A stretch of DNA of 64,000 nucleotides from Acanthosepion lycidas (taxonomy: Eukaryota; Mollusca; Cephalopoda; Sepiida; Sepiidae), in contig OZ010613.1 in the NCBI GenBank assembly GCA_963932145.1, positions 44,456,341 through 44,520,340 of the forward strand, read 5' to 3'. A model generated the notes under the pieces. That model had not been told where the DNA came from, made no database searches, and saw nothing but the letters and a program-made list of their open reading frames with translations. This document shows, piece after piece, positions 43,801-58,400 of this stretch; the first letter of the stretch is position 1, and each line of letters opens with the position of its first letter. The translations under genes and the position numbers were made by a program.

Positions 43801-44930
43801 TTATTATTTTTTTATGATTAGCCTTCTGATATCACTTATATCAAGGGTTCAGAAAGTTCTGGGGATAATATCCCAAATCTATTATATTTAAAATTTTCTT
43901 TTATCTTGTAAAATCTGTTTTCTTTAATTTTTATCTTCATTATAATTTTGCCAACATATTAGATAACCAACTGACCAACCAACAGGGACACTTGAAGTAA
44001 TAGTTAATGAGCTATTCTGGTTGGCCATTACAACCAACTACTGAGTTCTCTCCTCAGAGGAGTCCCATACTTGTAACCTTGTTCCAAACTAATGTAATGA
44101 AATAGATTTGCAGACCAAATGATAACACAAGACTTATTTTCTAGTTTTTAACATTACATTTCACTCCAATATCACATCAATTACTCACAGCCAGTGTGTG
44201 GATTTTGAGGCAGTACTCCAGATCTCTTGACCAAAACATGGACCTTACCATTTCATCTGCAATGTTTAAGAGACTGTCCAACTGCTTTCTGGAGTGTTTG
44301 TTCAAATATCATTGTTGCACAGCTCATTCCCAGGCTTTCAAAATCAGGTGCCGCTGTGAGGTCACATGATACTGAATTTGGTAACCAGAAGGTCACCTCA
44401 GGTCGATCTTGACTCCTTTGAGGGTCTGCTGTGATATTGAGCACAATTTTTATTCTGGTATGACACCACACTAAACTAAGTTTTATAAACTACAACTACC
44501 AATCAATTGGTTTCATTTCATTTTGATCTTTATTCTTCTTGGCATTGTAACTGGCAAATAATTGGAAAAAAAAAATGGATCTTTGTGAGTGTTTCTGCAA
44601 TTTTGTAAGACATTAATGAAAACAATTTAATGCATTAACAGCTTAAATTTTATGTTCCTTTAATTCCAAAATCTATTTTATATATATGTCTGATTGAATA
44701 AATTACAAACATTATGTCTGCTTAGTTTTATAATAATTCTTTCATATTCCCAAATATTTTTTCCATATATTACAATGGAATTAGGTAAGAAATGAACTGT
44801 AACAGTGCATATTTTGCTTTATTCAATTGTAATATACAGAAAAATATTTGTGAATATGAAAGGACTATAATAAAAATAAGCAGACATTTTTAATTTATTC
44901 AATCAGATATGCCTAAAAGAGAATTTGCTG

Positions 44931-44979
<49 letters not shown>

Positions 44980-45193
44980 CATGACAAAGTGGAGAAAGTT
45001 TACTAGTGACACATTTTGTCCACCAGGACTTCAGACTAAATTTGTTATGTTGGTAGGACTACTTATGCCAACGTAACAAATTTAGTCTGACAAAGTCCTG
45101 AAGAACAAAATGCATCACAAGTAAACTTTTTCCACTTGTCATACAATTTCCCCAATACTGTTCTTGATATATAAAAATATATATCATTATCTC

Positions 45194-45224
<31 letters not shown>

Positions 45225-45404
45225 AAGATAATAAGAAAGTGAAAAGGCTATAAATCATACATTTTGGCAAGAGCATCTGCTCCCTATAGCTTCTTCAAGC
45301 TAGAATAAAAGACAAAATTGAAAAATGTGTTGGGATCTTTGGAGACCATAAATCAAGTTACCTTATCACATCCATGACCAGACCCCAGAGTGTCTGCCTG
45401 TAAG

Positions 45405-45443
<39 letters not shown>

Positions 45444-45447
45444 GTGG

Positions 45448-45483
<36 letters not shown>

Positions 45484-45612
45484 AATATCTATATAAATAA
45501 ATTCCCAAGAGGATAGAATCCAGGTAGAACTCAATGTCCAGGACAGAGTAAGAAAAGGCTCAAACATGATTCCAATGTAATAAATTATAACCATGGAATA
45601 TTAGTGTTTGAG

Positions 45613-45651
<39 letters not shown>

Positions 45652-45821
45652 TGCTCGATGTAATACAACTAAGTTATTAAGTTATATTAATAAATATACA
45701 TATTATTCCTATTATTCCTCACCGGTAGCACAACTCAAAGTTTCATGCACAACGCATTCTTCAGGTGCTGAGTAGAGACTGACCATTACAGTATTTAAAC
45801 TTTAATAAAAAATATCTGGTT

Positions 45822-45872
<51 letters not shown>

Positions 45873-48800
45873 GGATAATATTGTTAAGGATGTAAATAAG
45901 TTTGATAAACTTTATGTAAAATCTGAAAAAGCAGTTAACTTTTATAAGTTATCACCTAAGGATTATGGCATTTTAATTAAAAATAATTTGATTAAAAACT
46001 ATAAGAAAATTGGCACTACAACTTTTAACTTGATTGATAAAATTAACTGTGTCAACAAATCCATCACTGACAAGTTATCAGTGACTGTGTCAGTAAATTA
46101 CATGCTAAAAAAGCATATATTCTATTAAAGGACCATAAGCTGGATTTCAGAACCAAGCCATCTATACGTCTAATTAACCCCACCAGACTGCAAATCAGAA
46201 GAATTAGCAAAACCATCTTAGAAAATACTAACCATTTTATTAAACACACCTGGACTCTTGCAATGGGTTAACACTGTGGACATTATTATCTGGTTCAAAG
46301 GAATTTAAAATAAGGATAAATGTACTTTTATACAGTTCAATATTATTGATTACTATCCATCCATCTCCAAAGATCTTTTCAATTCAGCCTTAGAGTTTGC
46401 CCAGAAATATTCCAACATTTCCGATAATGAACTGAACATTATTTTAAAATGCAGAAGTTCTGTTCTAATCTACAATGAGGAACAATGAACTACAAAGAAT
46501 TCCTCTGATAACTTCAACATCTCAATGGGTTCGTTAGACTCTTCTGAGGCCTCCGACCTGGTGGGATTATTTATTTTGTATAGTTTAAGAGTCTATGATT
46601 GCATAGATACTAAAAATATTGGATTATATAGAGATGATGGCTTTTTAGTAGTCAAGGATTCTACTAAAATTAAGGTAGACTGCATTAGGAAAATGATCCA
46701 TAGGGAGTTGAAGGCCTTAGATCTTAAAGTTAACTACCAATATTAAACAGGTAGACTTTCTTGATGTTATCCTAGACCTCAATAATAGTTCTTTCCAACC
46801 TTTTATGAAAGTTAATTCAAACACTGTATACTTACACCCTAATTCTATCCATACCCTGTCAGTTATAAAACACATACCCTCTTTCATAGAATTTATAATC
46901 AGCACAAACTCTTCCAGCAAAGAGATCTTTAATAAGCATAGTGAATTTTACAACTCTGCCTTTAGAAATAGTGGTTATAAACTATTAAGTACAGAGATCC
47001 CATTATTTATGACCATAATAAGAGAAAATCTAGGAAGATCATTTGGTTTACACCCCCTTTCAACCTAATGGTTAAAACTAAATTAGGGCAAAAATTCCTA
47101 AACATTATTAACAAACATCTTCCCAGCACTAATCCACTTAGTAAAATATTTAATAAAAATACACTCAAATTATGCTATTGTTGTGCAAACAACCTGGAGA
47201 AAACCATTAAAAAAAACACAATAAAGTCTTCAACAAATATAAAAATTCAAAAAGAAAGATGTATAGCAATGGTGCAGTAAATGACAACAATTATAACAAC
47301 ACTAATACTACATTGGAAGCACTAAAAACTTGCTTAAAACCAGATGATATCAACATATACTATGCTTCAACAATAGTACTTATAAAAATAGTAGTTTGTT
47401 GTCAATGTACTTTTGAAGTTTAAAAGAGAAAAACAAAACTCCTACACTTAAATGGAAACTACTAAGGAGAGCTCGAACCTGTAATTCTCTATACACACCA
47501 CATTATCAATGAAAAATTGGAAATTATTAGATTTAAGCCAAAGGAATGAACTTACTGTTAACTGTAAACATAGTTCACTTTTTACCTTGCAATATGAGTA
47601 ATAATATTATGAATGACAATATAATGGTATTGTAAGTAATATTATTATTATTTATTGGTTCCTTTTTTGTTTATTTACATTTATTATTTTTTACTGCTAC
47701 CTGACTGTCGACGTTAATTATAACCTAACCTTATTTACTAGTGTTTAATCTGACATATTTAATTTGATATTGAATATTTGTGACTGCTTATGCATTAATT
47801 TTACATGGACTCAGAATTCATTTTTGTTATCTATGTATACATGTGTGTATGTATGTATGTATGGTTGTTTCTATATGTGTGTATATATACCTATGTACAT
47901 ATATTTGTGCATGTGTGTTTGTATGTTGGTATGTATATGTGTATATGCATGTATGCATGTGGGCGTGTGTATGTATATATATATATATGCGTGTGTGTGT
48001 GTGTGTTTGCATATATATGCATATATTTGTGTATATGTGGGTACATGTATGTGCTTGTATATGTATATTTATATTTGTATATATGTGGGTGTTTTATTTG
48101 TATGTTTGTGTATGTATTTTGTTTGTACATGTGAGTTTGGTTGTTTGTATTATGTATATGTATGCAGATGTGTGTGTATGTACATGTCTTTTTTCTTTGC
48201 TTTGTCTACAGCCTAATATGTGTGTTTCAACTACGTATATGTATGCATTGTACATGTGTATGTATATGCTCTTCTGACTTTTATTTGATCCTCTTTTCAT
48301 CTATATGTTTGCTTATGTATGTAAAATATTGATGGCTGGTTTGTTAGTGCATTTATGCATGAATTTTGGAGAGTTTGCTTATTCGTAAATGTGTCTTATT
48401 GCTTATATATGCTTTTTAACTGTACATACATATGTCTGACATAATTTTCTTTTCGCCCTTGCATGGAGTATTGCTGCCATATATGGTCTGGTGCCCCTTA
48501 TGTTTGCCTCGGGGTTCTTGATAGGCTCCAGAGGCGGATATGCAATGTAGTTGGCCCTGCCCTGGCGTCTCGTCTACAGTCACTTTCTCACAGACGCGCC
48601 GTCGCCTCCCTCTATCTGTTCTACAAATACTTTCATGGAAATTGCTCAGAGGAGCTGCATTCGCTGGTTCCCAGACATCATGAGTTCCAGCGCCTTCTGA
48701 GGCTGGCATCCCGCTCTCACCCCTTCACTGTCGAAACTCCTAAATGTAGCCGTCTCTTCTACTCTAATAGCTTCATGTCTCGCACCTCTCGCCTGTGGAA

Positions 48801-51800
48801 CTCCCTTCCCTTTTCCTGTTTCCCTGTGAGCTATAATCTCCAGCTATTCAAGTGTAATGTCAATCGACATCTCCAGTTGCCTTGATCTATCCACTACCCT
48901 CATCCTTTCTTCTATCACTCCTATCTGATCTTGCTCTAAATTTTCTGTAACCCCTTGCGTCCTAGTGGCTTTCCGCCTTGCTTGGGGTGAAATGCTTAAA
49001 AAAAAAAAAAAAAAAAAAAAAAAATGTTGTTTTCTATATGTATGTTTTTCTTCTTTATTTTTTGAATTTTCCATTCCTCCATTTCCTGTGTGAATATACG
49101 TTCTTGTATTTGTGTGCTTATATATTTACTTATGTAAACGTGTTTGTGCATTATGACGTGAATGTGTTTATCCTATCATTTGAAAATTCCCTTCCCTACT
49201 TCCCTCCTTACTTGAATCTTGACTTCCATGTATCAAATATGTGTAACAATCGAAGTTACTTTTTTCATCAGCGTTGAACTTAACTGATAAATTGTCACTT
49301 CGCTAAGAACAATAAAATATTTTTTCTACTAATTTCATTTCTGAATAATCTTGAAATAATATTAAACATGCTGCCCAGTTAACTTTAGAATTTGACATTT
49401 TTAATTTTAAATTTAACTGTTAACTTAAAATTTAATTTTTATATTGATTTCTAATCTAATCTTAACTTTATTGCACTAATAGATTATACTTATACTAGAG
49501 TATTTTGTCATGTTATTTTCAATTACCATATACTTGTATTCTGATTGGTCATCATAGGTTACATAGCAAAGTTTCTACTACTGAGGGGTTTGGTTGGCTT
49601 TTGAACTCTTAAAACCATTTATTTTCCATTCAACATCACATGACAAGACACCAGAAGTGTTGAAACAAAATTGCAAGTTTTGTAGTGATTTTATAACATG
49701 CATATGTTATAAATTTGAATAAATATTATTAGCTCTACTCAGTATTGAGAACTAAGAACAGTGTTTTTGGTTATTGAAATTTTATACCATGTTTACCAAT
49801 CCTTTACTGGGGGGTATATATATAATAATCATTTTAAAAAAAATATGATTCCATCACTACATATGCTTATAAAGCTCTGTAAATTTCAAAATTAGTTATT
49901 CCAAAATTTGCTTGAGGATGAAACAGAACTAGGTACTTTAATTTCTAAAATTAAATTGAAGTTTTTAGCTTCTGTTTTTGAAACATGAGAACTCTTATGT
50001 AGCAATGGAATCATATTTTTTTTTAAAATAATTATAATATAGGCTCTATTTGTGTATTGAGTACTGTTTTTTAAAAATAAAAAACAAAAATACCAAAGAA
50101 CTTTGGATTATTAACCTAATGGTTCTTTCATATTTTTCTATATATTTACACACACACACACACATATATATATATAGCCTGCCTGATTTTTATGCATGTA
50201 TGATAAAATATAGTTTTAAGTTGTCCTGAAAATTGCATTCAAGTATGAAACAGCCTATTTCTTTTAATATCAGTAACAAATGATGGTCTGAGTAACAATA
50301 TAAAAAACAACAGACATACCTCAGGGACAACCTTGTTCAAAAACATCTCCATATCAACTCTGCAAACAAAAATAAAACCAAGTGGTACATAAGAAAAACA
50401 ATATGAAAGCTTCCCACTAGCATCAAATTGTCAGTGTAGTTCAAATAAAAAATAATCTAAAAATCTGATGCTGATTTTCAAGGTATTCTCCACTGGCATC
50501 AATGAAGAGCATCATAACTATAAGTGAAAGAGTAAAATGTGCTGTAAGGGCAAAATGGAACCTTGCTTCATTACAACACTCTTTATAGTCGAGTGGTTAA
50601 AGCACTTCTAACATCTAAAGATATTTACTCCTGCAAACAGGGACACAGGTTCAAAGCCTGTTGCAGGGTGAACTTTCTTTAATAAAATCTCTCAAATGCT
50701 CGAGCCAGTAGACGAAATAAAATACTATTTAAAATAAGCAGAGTTTCTATTCAAATATGAGTATACACTAAAAATAACATTTATAGTAATAAAAAATATG
50801 CCAAATTAATAAATAAAATCCATTATTTCTTTAGATATAATAGTCTTAAGTTGTCTGAATTTCTTGGAGGAAACAGTGTCATTCATTTTTTTATGGAAAT
50901 TTCATATTTTTGTTTACAGCTTAAACAATAAGTTTTAAGTTGTCCAAATGTTTTAGATAAAGCACTGTTGTCATTAATTTTTGACAAGTATTTCTTTCAT
51001 GCTATTTTATGTTGCTCAGTTAATTATAGTAGTAGACACAGTAGTCCAACAATAGGGAAATTTCCTAATACTGTTGTCATAATTATAAACTTTTGACTAG
51101 TTTTTTTTTATTTTATTTCAATTCTCTGGTTTTTATTTTACAACCATAAACAAGTAGTTTGAATTGAAAATAAAATCTATTACATTTACTAGTATTACTA
51201 GTGTAAACAATAAAGCACTGATATTCAGAACTTAAAATGATTACTTGGTTACTTATTTTAGTGGACCATTTTACTTAGAATTATTACCATGTGATGTAAA
51301 CACATCAGTGCATTATTTAAATAAATTAGCCATTAATAATCAACGGTACCTTTTTATAGTCATCAGTCACTTATATTATTGCTAACTAAGATTGTTTTTA
51401 CATTTAAATTGCAAAGTAATCATTCTAAAAATAGAAAAAATGAAATGCTTTCTCTGCCTGTGTTACAGAATGCAAAGGCTCGAGTCAGAATATTCAGCAA
51501 TTGGCCAGAGTGCCTCATGGGTGTGGTATTCCGACAGTGATGGATTGCATTTGTCTGGGTTTTGGATATAAATCCAAAATAGTGCAAATTCAACAGAGGA
51601 CTGCAAGAATTTCTGATACGTCGATACACCCCTTGTGAATATACAGCGAATATATCCTTATAAAAAAGTAGGAAAACCTTACCTGACATCAGAGTCCCAA
51701 TTCTGAAGAAAAAAAAAGACATTGAAATATTTAAATAAGCAACAAGACAAAAAAAATAGCAATGGTAAATTTCACTTAAAATGTATGCTTTAAAAGTTAT

Positions 51801-52457
51801 CTTATGTTACTAAAGACAAAATGGTTATTCTATAGAATACAATAATTCTTACATTGGAAGTCAAAAGTTTGGGGCCATACTCTGGATTTAATAATTAGAA
51901 AGTTTCATAACTTCTTTGGTTTGATTAACTAAGCAAGGATATTTAAACTATTTAGCCTATTAGTGCAAGGCACCCAATTTACAATCCACCAACCTGAAGA
52001 TTACCATTATCCAGAAAGGTAGAAGAGGCAAAAAGAGCTAAAATTTAAAGAAATGACAGTTATGCTTTAGCATTCATTAGAATGTGAATAGTTACCATGT
52101 CAGCCATTTCATTTAAATGAAAAAGAAATTCAGTAATGGATAGCTACACTCAGTTTTTGCCCTACCAGTTGCACCCCTGATGATGCTCTCAGAAAGAGAT
52201 GGAAAGTACTTGGGAAATAAAATTGATTCTCACTGTTACAGTGCATTTCTTGCCTTATTTACTTGTAATATACAGAAAAATATTCATGAATATGAAAGGA
52301 TTAGGATCAAAATAAGCAGATATAATGTCTGTAATTTATTCAATGAGACATGCCTAAAAAGATAATAAATATATATATATGATAGGATAAAAACAAGTAG
52401 GAAACAGATCTAATATGTTTCATATTATTAAAATTTTGTTAGAGATCAAGATAGAAA

Positions 52458-52497
<40 letters not shown>

Positions 52498-55400
52498 TTA
52501 TTATTAGGTTGGTGCAAAAATAATATCGTTTTTTGACGTTAAAAAATACGTCAAAAAACGATATTATTTTTGCACCAATCTAATACAACTGTCATCATCC
52601 TATATCTGTTAAATATGCAATTAAAAGTATGTCATTAAAGATTTTAGCCTATCTTACTATGAAAGAATTGTTACCATTTTGGTCATAAAAGCTTTCATCC
52701 TTAGGTGTCAATTAAATAAGCAATACTAGCTATATTCTTTACTTCTCTGATTTATACTATGCCATATTGCAACAATATAAGATATGCAGATGGCACTGTA
52801 TTGATGGCTGACTCAGAAAATAAACTACAGGCTCTTCTAGACAAGGCTATATATGTAAGCAAGAAAAAAGGACTAACCATCAATTGTAAGAAGGCAGAAA
52901 ATATGGTCATCAGCAAGAGAAAAGGCCCAAGATGCAAATTATGAATTGGCGATGTCAACATCAAATTTAAATATCTGGGAAGTGTTTTAACAGAGGATAG
53001 AAAATGTGACACTGAGACCAGAAGAGGAATTGGACTAGTGAAAGAAGCATTCCAAAAGCTAATCAAGGTGCTGAGAAACAAAAGAATTTTGTTAGAAACA
53101 AAGAGTCCTGGATTGCTATGTGTTATCCTTCCTCTTATATGGCAGTGAACATTAGGCAATATCCCAACGGATGAGGAGAAAACTAGAGGCAGCAGAAATG
53201 TAGTTCTACTGAAGGATACTGAAAATTCCATGGATGGATTGAGTAAACAACAAAGAAATCTTAAAGACAATGCCAACAAAAAAAGCAATTCTACTGAAAA
53301 TCAGGAAAAGACAGCTGAAATTCTTTGGACACATAATGAGGAAAGAGAACTTAGAAAACTTAACCCTCACTGGGGTATATTGAGGGAAAGAGAAGTAGAG
53401 GAAGGTAGTGAGCCACTTACCTGACAAACTTGTTCGAATGGATAGCAGAATTTAGAGGGAGGAGCCTTAACAAAGGGAGAAAAACTGCTAAGAGCCACAA
53501 GTAATAAGAAGTTGTGGAGAGCCATAATTGCTTATGTTTGGAAGGGATGTGGCGTATAAAAGAAGTGAATGTAATAGTTTTTATTTTCAATGTTATACTC
53601 TGCTTCAAATTAGATCTTTCTGATTCACTCTACATGTCGGCTGAATGTGAACGCTAAAACAAAACCAAAAATAAAAAAAGTTGTCTTCTGCATCATGGCT
53701 CCAAACATCACATCCAGCTCACAAAACAAATCCCCTCAAAAAATATAAAATACAATATAAAAGGAGACAATCATGAATATTGCCAAAGAAAAAACATGAA
53801 AAAAGATTTCATGAGCCACCACATTTGCTATTAAAAATGCCACTCATAACGACTGAAATAGAATTGCAGTGAATAGGCAAGTTTCAAAGAATCTGCCACT
53901 AGCAAGCTCTCAATGTCACCATCAGTGACCTTGGCCAACTGACCTGACACACATATCAACTCCAGGCCCAACCAATTCTATCCTTCCTCAAAGTCACTTC
54001 CTTACCCACAAAGAGACATTCAGCTCACATCCTGTTTCAGTAATACAAAGAATTTTATATTAACAATTTTTGTTTTCTTTTCCTTTCGCCTCACCAGCAG
54101 TACTTGTTTCATATATTCTGTCATGTATGACAGAATATATGAAACAAGTACAATTGTTATGCATGACAGAATACATAAAACAAGTACGATTGTCATGCAT
54201 GACAGAATACATGAAACAAGTATGATATATGAAACAAGTACGATTGTTATGCATGACAGAATACATGAAACAAGTATGACTGATGTTATAAACACATGTA
54301 TGCGTGTTTATAACATCAATCATACTGCTTAGTTAATGGTTGTAAAATCTGAGAGTTGCAATAAAAAGCAAGACAAAAGGTGAAAGAAAGCCAAAATAAG
54401 AACTTATAACAGGCAATTCTTCATCTAAGAAATTTGGATAATTTTACATCTGTTACTATTACAAAATGTAAACCACCAATAACATGAAAGAACGCCAAAA
54501 ATGTATAGGACCAGTTCAAATATTGTGTCTATCACATAAAATATGAACTAATCAAACTAAGGCTTCAAATTATAAGTAGAACATCTACAAATAAAATGCC
54601 ATTTACTTGACTTTATAAATAAGTCTATAAATAATGTGATAACTAGTGACACTCTTATTGTTACCTACCTCATTCAAGCCAATACTTGCTGACGTATGTT
54701 TGACTGGAAAATAAAGAAATAAAAATAAGACTCTGTTTATTCTCAACAGATTAAATCAAAAAATATTACGACAAGTCATAACTTGCATTTTTGTTTATGA
54801 ACTTCATTCTTCAAAAATAAAGTACCATTACATTTTGAAAAAGTACCATTACATTTTGAATTTTGAAAAAGTACCATTACATTTTGAATTTATATTCATC
54901 TTTATTTTCAATGACTTGTTGCCACTTATCAGGCAGTTCTTCAATAACCCTTGAGCAAAATTCCACGGATTTTGACATGAAAAGATTTTTGAAGAACACT
55001 TGAATCTAGTTTTCATTAAAGAAAGTTTTTCTCATCAAAGTATTTTGTAGTGACCAGAAAAGGTAATAATTAGTTGGTGCAAGGTCAGGTAAATACAGCA
55101 GGTGGGGTAGATGGGATCAATTAAGTTCCAATTTTTTTTTCTTGTGTCATTCGTGCACTATAATGGAGGCAAACAACATTTTTCTTATTGACTGAGTACA
55201 AGCCACTTTTGGACCAAACTTTTATGGGCATGTTGCAGCTGCTAAAGATATAAATGTGTATTCAGTGTTTCATTGCATTTTAAGAAATCTAAATGAATAA
55301 CAACCAATGGTATAACATGATACAACAATGATATTACATGATATAACAATAAATGAATAACAATCTAACCTGAACAATTTAAAAAAAAAATAAGCTAACT

Positions 55401-58400
55401 GGTTATAACTAGTTAACTTCTTTTTTGTTGACATTGTCACTTTTTAGTTATATTATTCAATTCAATATTTTACAGTGAGTAATATTTTTTTTTCTTATTT
55501 TTGCCTTTGCACTTCCTTTGTTTTAATATATTTGTCTATATTAACGAATAGGTATTATTTTGAAATGTCTATTTTTAAAGCTATAATATAAAAACTGATG
55601 TAGTAAACTAGAAAATGATTGTTTTAAAATAAAGGTGAATATACAACTATGAGTAGGGACTTTTCACTGAATAAAAGTCATAGTAAATCAATAGCGAGAT
55701 ATACTCATGACCCTCAGGAAATTTTGTTCTGGCTATAGGTTCAGGTACTAACAGTTTGATGATCATGGCATCAATACAATCATTGTTTCTTTGTGACTAC
55801 TGGGATTAACAGTCTTTAATTCTCAGTCATTACATTATTTTAATTATTTTAATTATTCCATGGTGGCCTTTATATGCAATTTTTACTACAGATGCCCTAA
55901 GAGTTTTGGGTATAACAATCTAAATCCCTTCAAGGAGTAATTTTTTTGTTTTTAATTGGTATCACCCCATGCAAGGCAGTAAGGCCACTAAGACACAAAG
56001 GGTTATAGGGTGTGGAAGAATTAGGATATTTTGAGGTCTCTGTGGTAACACTATCTTTGAACGTAAAAGTTTCAAATAATTCTTACAGGTTTTGTCCTCA
56101 AACATGTAATAAAAAAGCCTCTGGTCTCATTGTATGTCTACTAAATCTGTCAGGTATATTGTAAAAGACTTTTTTTTGCACCTATTCCACCTTGCCATTT
56201 TTTGGTATCACAAAGAAGACAGAATAAACAAACTTCAGTCTTTACCTTCCATTTTTTCTTTTAATCCTCATTGCCAATGACACCGGTTCCCATACACTCA
56301 CCAAAGTTAAGCAATGTCGAGCCTGGCCAGTGCCTAGATGGGTGATAACTTGAGAATACCAGGTGCTGTAAGCTTGGATGTGCAGGTGGTGCAATGGATA
56401 ATGGCTTAGAATTGTTAATCAGAGAACAGAGTTCCAAATCCAGTTGGGTTTTTTAAATTCACTTATGTACAAAAACCCTTCTCACCCCAGCTATGGATTA
56501 ATTAGTAAGACTTATATTACTAAATCACTATTATCATAAAAAAAATTCATATAATCTAAAAATATTTTCTGTCTTTAAATGAATAGCAAAAGTTATTTAA
56601 AGTCTTCCAGCTATACATGCAAGAGCTAAAACTTCTTATATATCAGAACACTAGCCCAGTGAGTAATCAAACCTTCATTCATAATAATTATATTTTTATA
56701 CATATTGTCTATCCTGTTATACTGCTTTGAAAGTGGGAATCGTGACATGAATGGCCTATGGATAACAAAAATATACCAAATTTATAGTAAAAGTTTTAGG
56801 AGAAAGGGATATACAGGCTGACAAGTAGTGAGGCACCCAGTGATCAAACTCACTCTTGTGAGCTCAGAAGAAAGTGTTTAGCTTTATTCAACATAGAATG
56901 TTGCTAGGTTGTTAATGGAACTCTTCCATGATTAGAGTACAGTTTTTATAGAGTGTGTTAGGAGTAGTATCAGTAAAGAGAGGTGGCGGTGAGAGCAGAA
57001 TAGTAGTTCCCACAACATTCTCCTCCACCAACTAAGAACAGTGCTTGGTGTTATTAAGATTAAGTTAAAATGTTTTATTCAAAATAATCTTGTAAGTAAT
57101 GGGGTTTTTGTTTGATACACATAAAATGGCATATGACTGGAGAGAAAGGCTGGGTTATGTTTTCGCTTTGTTCAGGTAAAAAGTTTTCTTGAACTTCAGG
57201 TATTTCCTCTGTTGAGTGCCTCTGGTCAGCATCAGCAGTCTGCTTGTCTTGCTCAGGCATCGAATTGAAGCCATCAGTAGAATTTTGATCCGTTAATCTG
57301 TCACCTTGAGGGACCCACGTCTCTTAGTTAAACTGTAGTTTGACATCCATTTTGTAGGCATATGTGTACATAATTAGGGTTAGCCTCAAGTAGCTCAACC
57401 TCGTTTACCAGTGGTTCAAACTTACTTTGGTGCACATGACATCTCATCAAAACACTTCCGGGTTGAGACAAACCATGAAAGGAGCAAATGCCCATTTACT
57501 GTCCCGTGTTGGTAATGAAACATTCATGCGAGGTTTTATTAGTAGCTGTATACATCATGCTCCAGATGCAATGAAGACCCTGTGAGAGTACATGGAGGCC
57601 TGGAAACCTCATGAACACAGAGTCAGAGATGTTTCACCAAATTATCCCATTGTAATGTTCTATTAGACCATTCCCACACACAATATAAATAACTGAACAA
57701 TTCCTAGCCATACCTTGCATGTTCAAAAATGTGGCGAGTTCTTTAGAAAGAAATGACTTGTTTCTGATAGAATGAATATACACCAATATTCCAAATAGGC
57801 AGAAAATATTTTGCAAACAGTCAATAACTGTTTGAGGGGTCAAGTCCTTGCAGAGAAATGCAAACAGAAATTTGCTAAATTTGTCAATTACAGTTAATAT
57901 ATACCGATTTTTATTTGCTGGTAGGGGGGACTTTAAAGTTAATGTTAAATGTGTCTTTAATGTTGTTATCCCTAATTATTTGGTCAATAATACTTTGAAA
58001 AGCTGCGACCCCATTTGTAACCCTGAAAGGGACCTGGCAGAACTGATAAAGTTTGCCTTTTGCTTTAAAATCTGTAAAATGTTTATCTTGTTTTTTTATC
58101 TGTATTTGGTGGTAGATGCTGCACAGATCAACTGAAGTAAACAATCAGTACTTGAATATCTTTTCTATTAAATCATTAATGTTAGGTAAGCATCTAGCAT
58201 AGTAAAGTAAATCTAATGGTTTGAGAATTGTCCACCACTCAGCATTTCTTATGATTTTGACCACCAGTAACCAACACTTGTGCTCTCCATCAAGATAAAC
58301 TAGGTTCCACAAACCCTTCGGTTAATATCCATTTTACTTCAAAGTTAATGAATGTAGTATTGGCTTCAGAATATCTCCTTACAATTGGGAGAGAGATTAT

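Noticed and set aside
47764-48300. Overlapping ORFs of 60-165 codons on both strands
   Set aside because: They are translations of a degenerate TATG/TGTA satellite (Tyr, Val, Cys and Met runs).
50580-50665. Class II tRNA (Leu/Ser) gene
   Set aside because: Promoter boxes are good, but I could not pair the acceptor and anticodon stems; reported as SINE-like only.
56290-56375. Functional 5S rRNA gene
   Set aside because: Only the central and 3' parts match, with many substitutions, and it is fused to a tRNA-like unit; SINE head.
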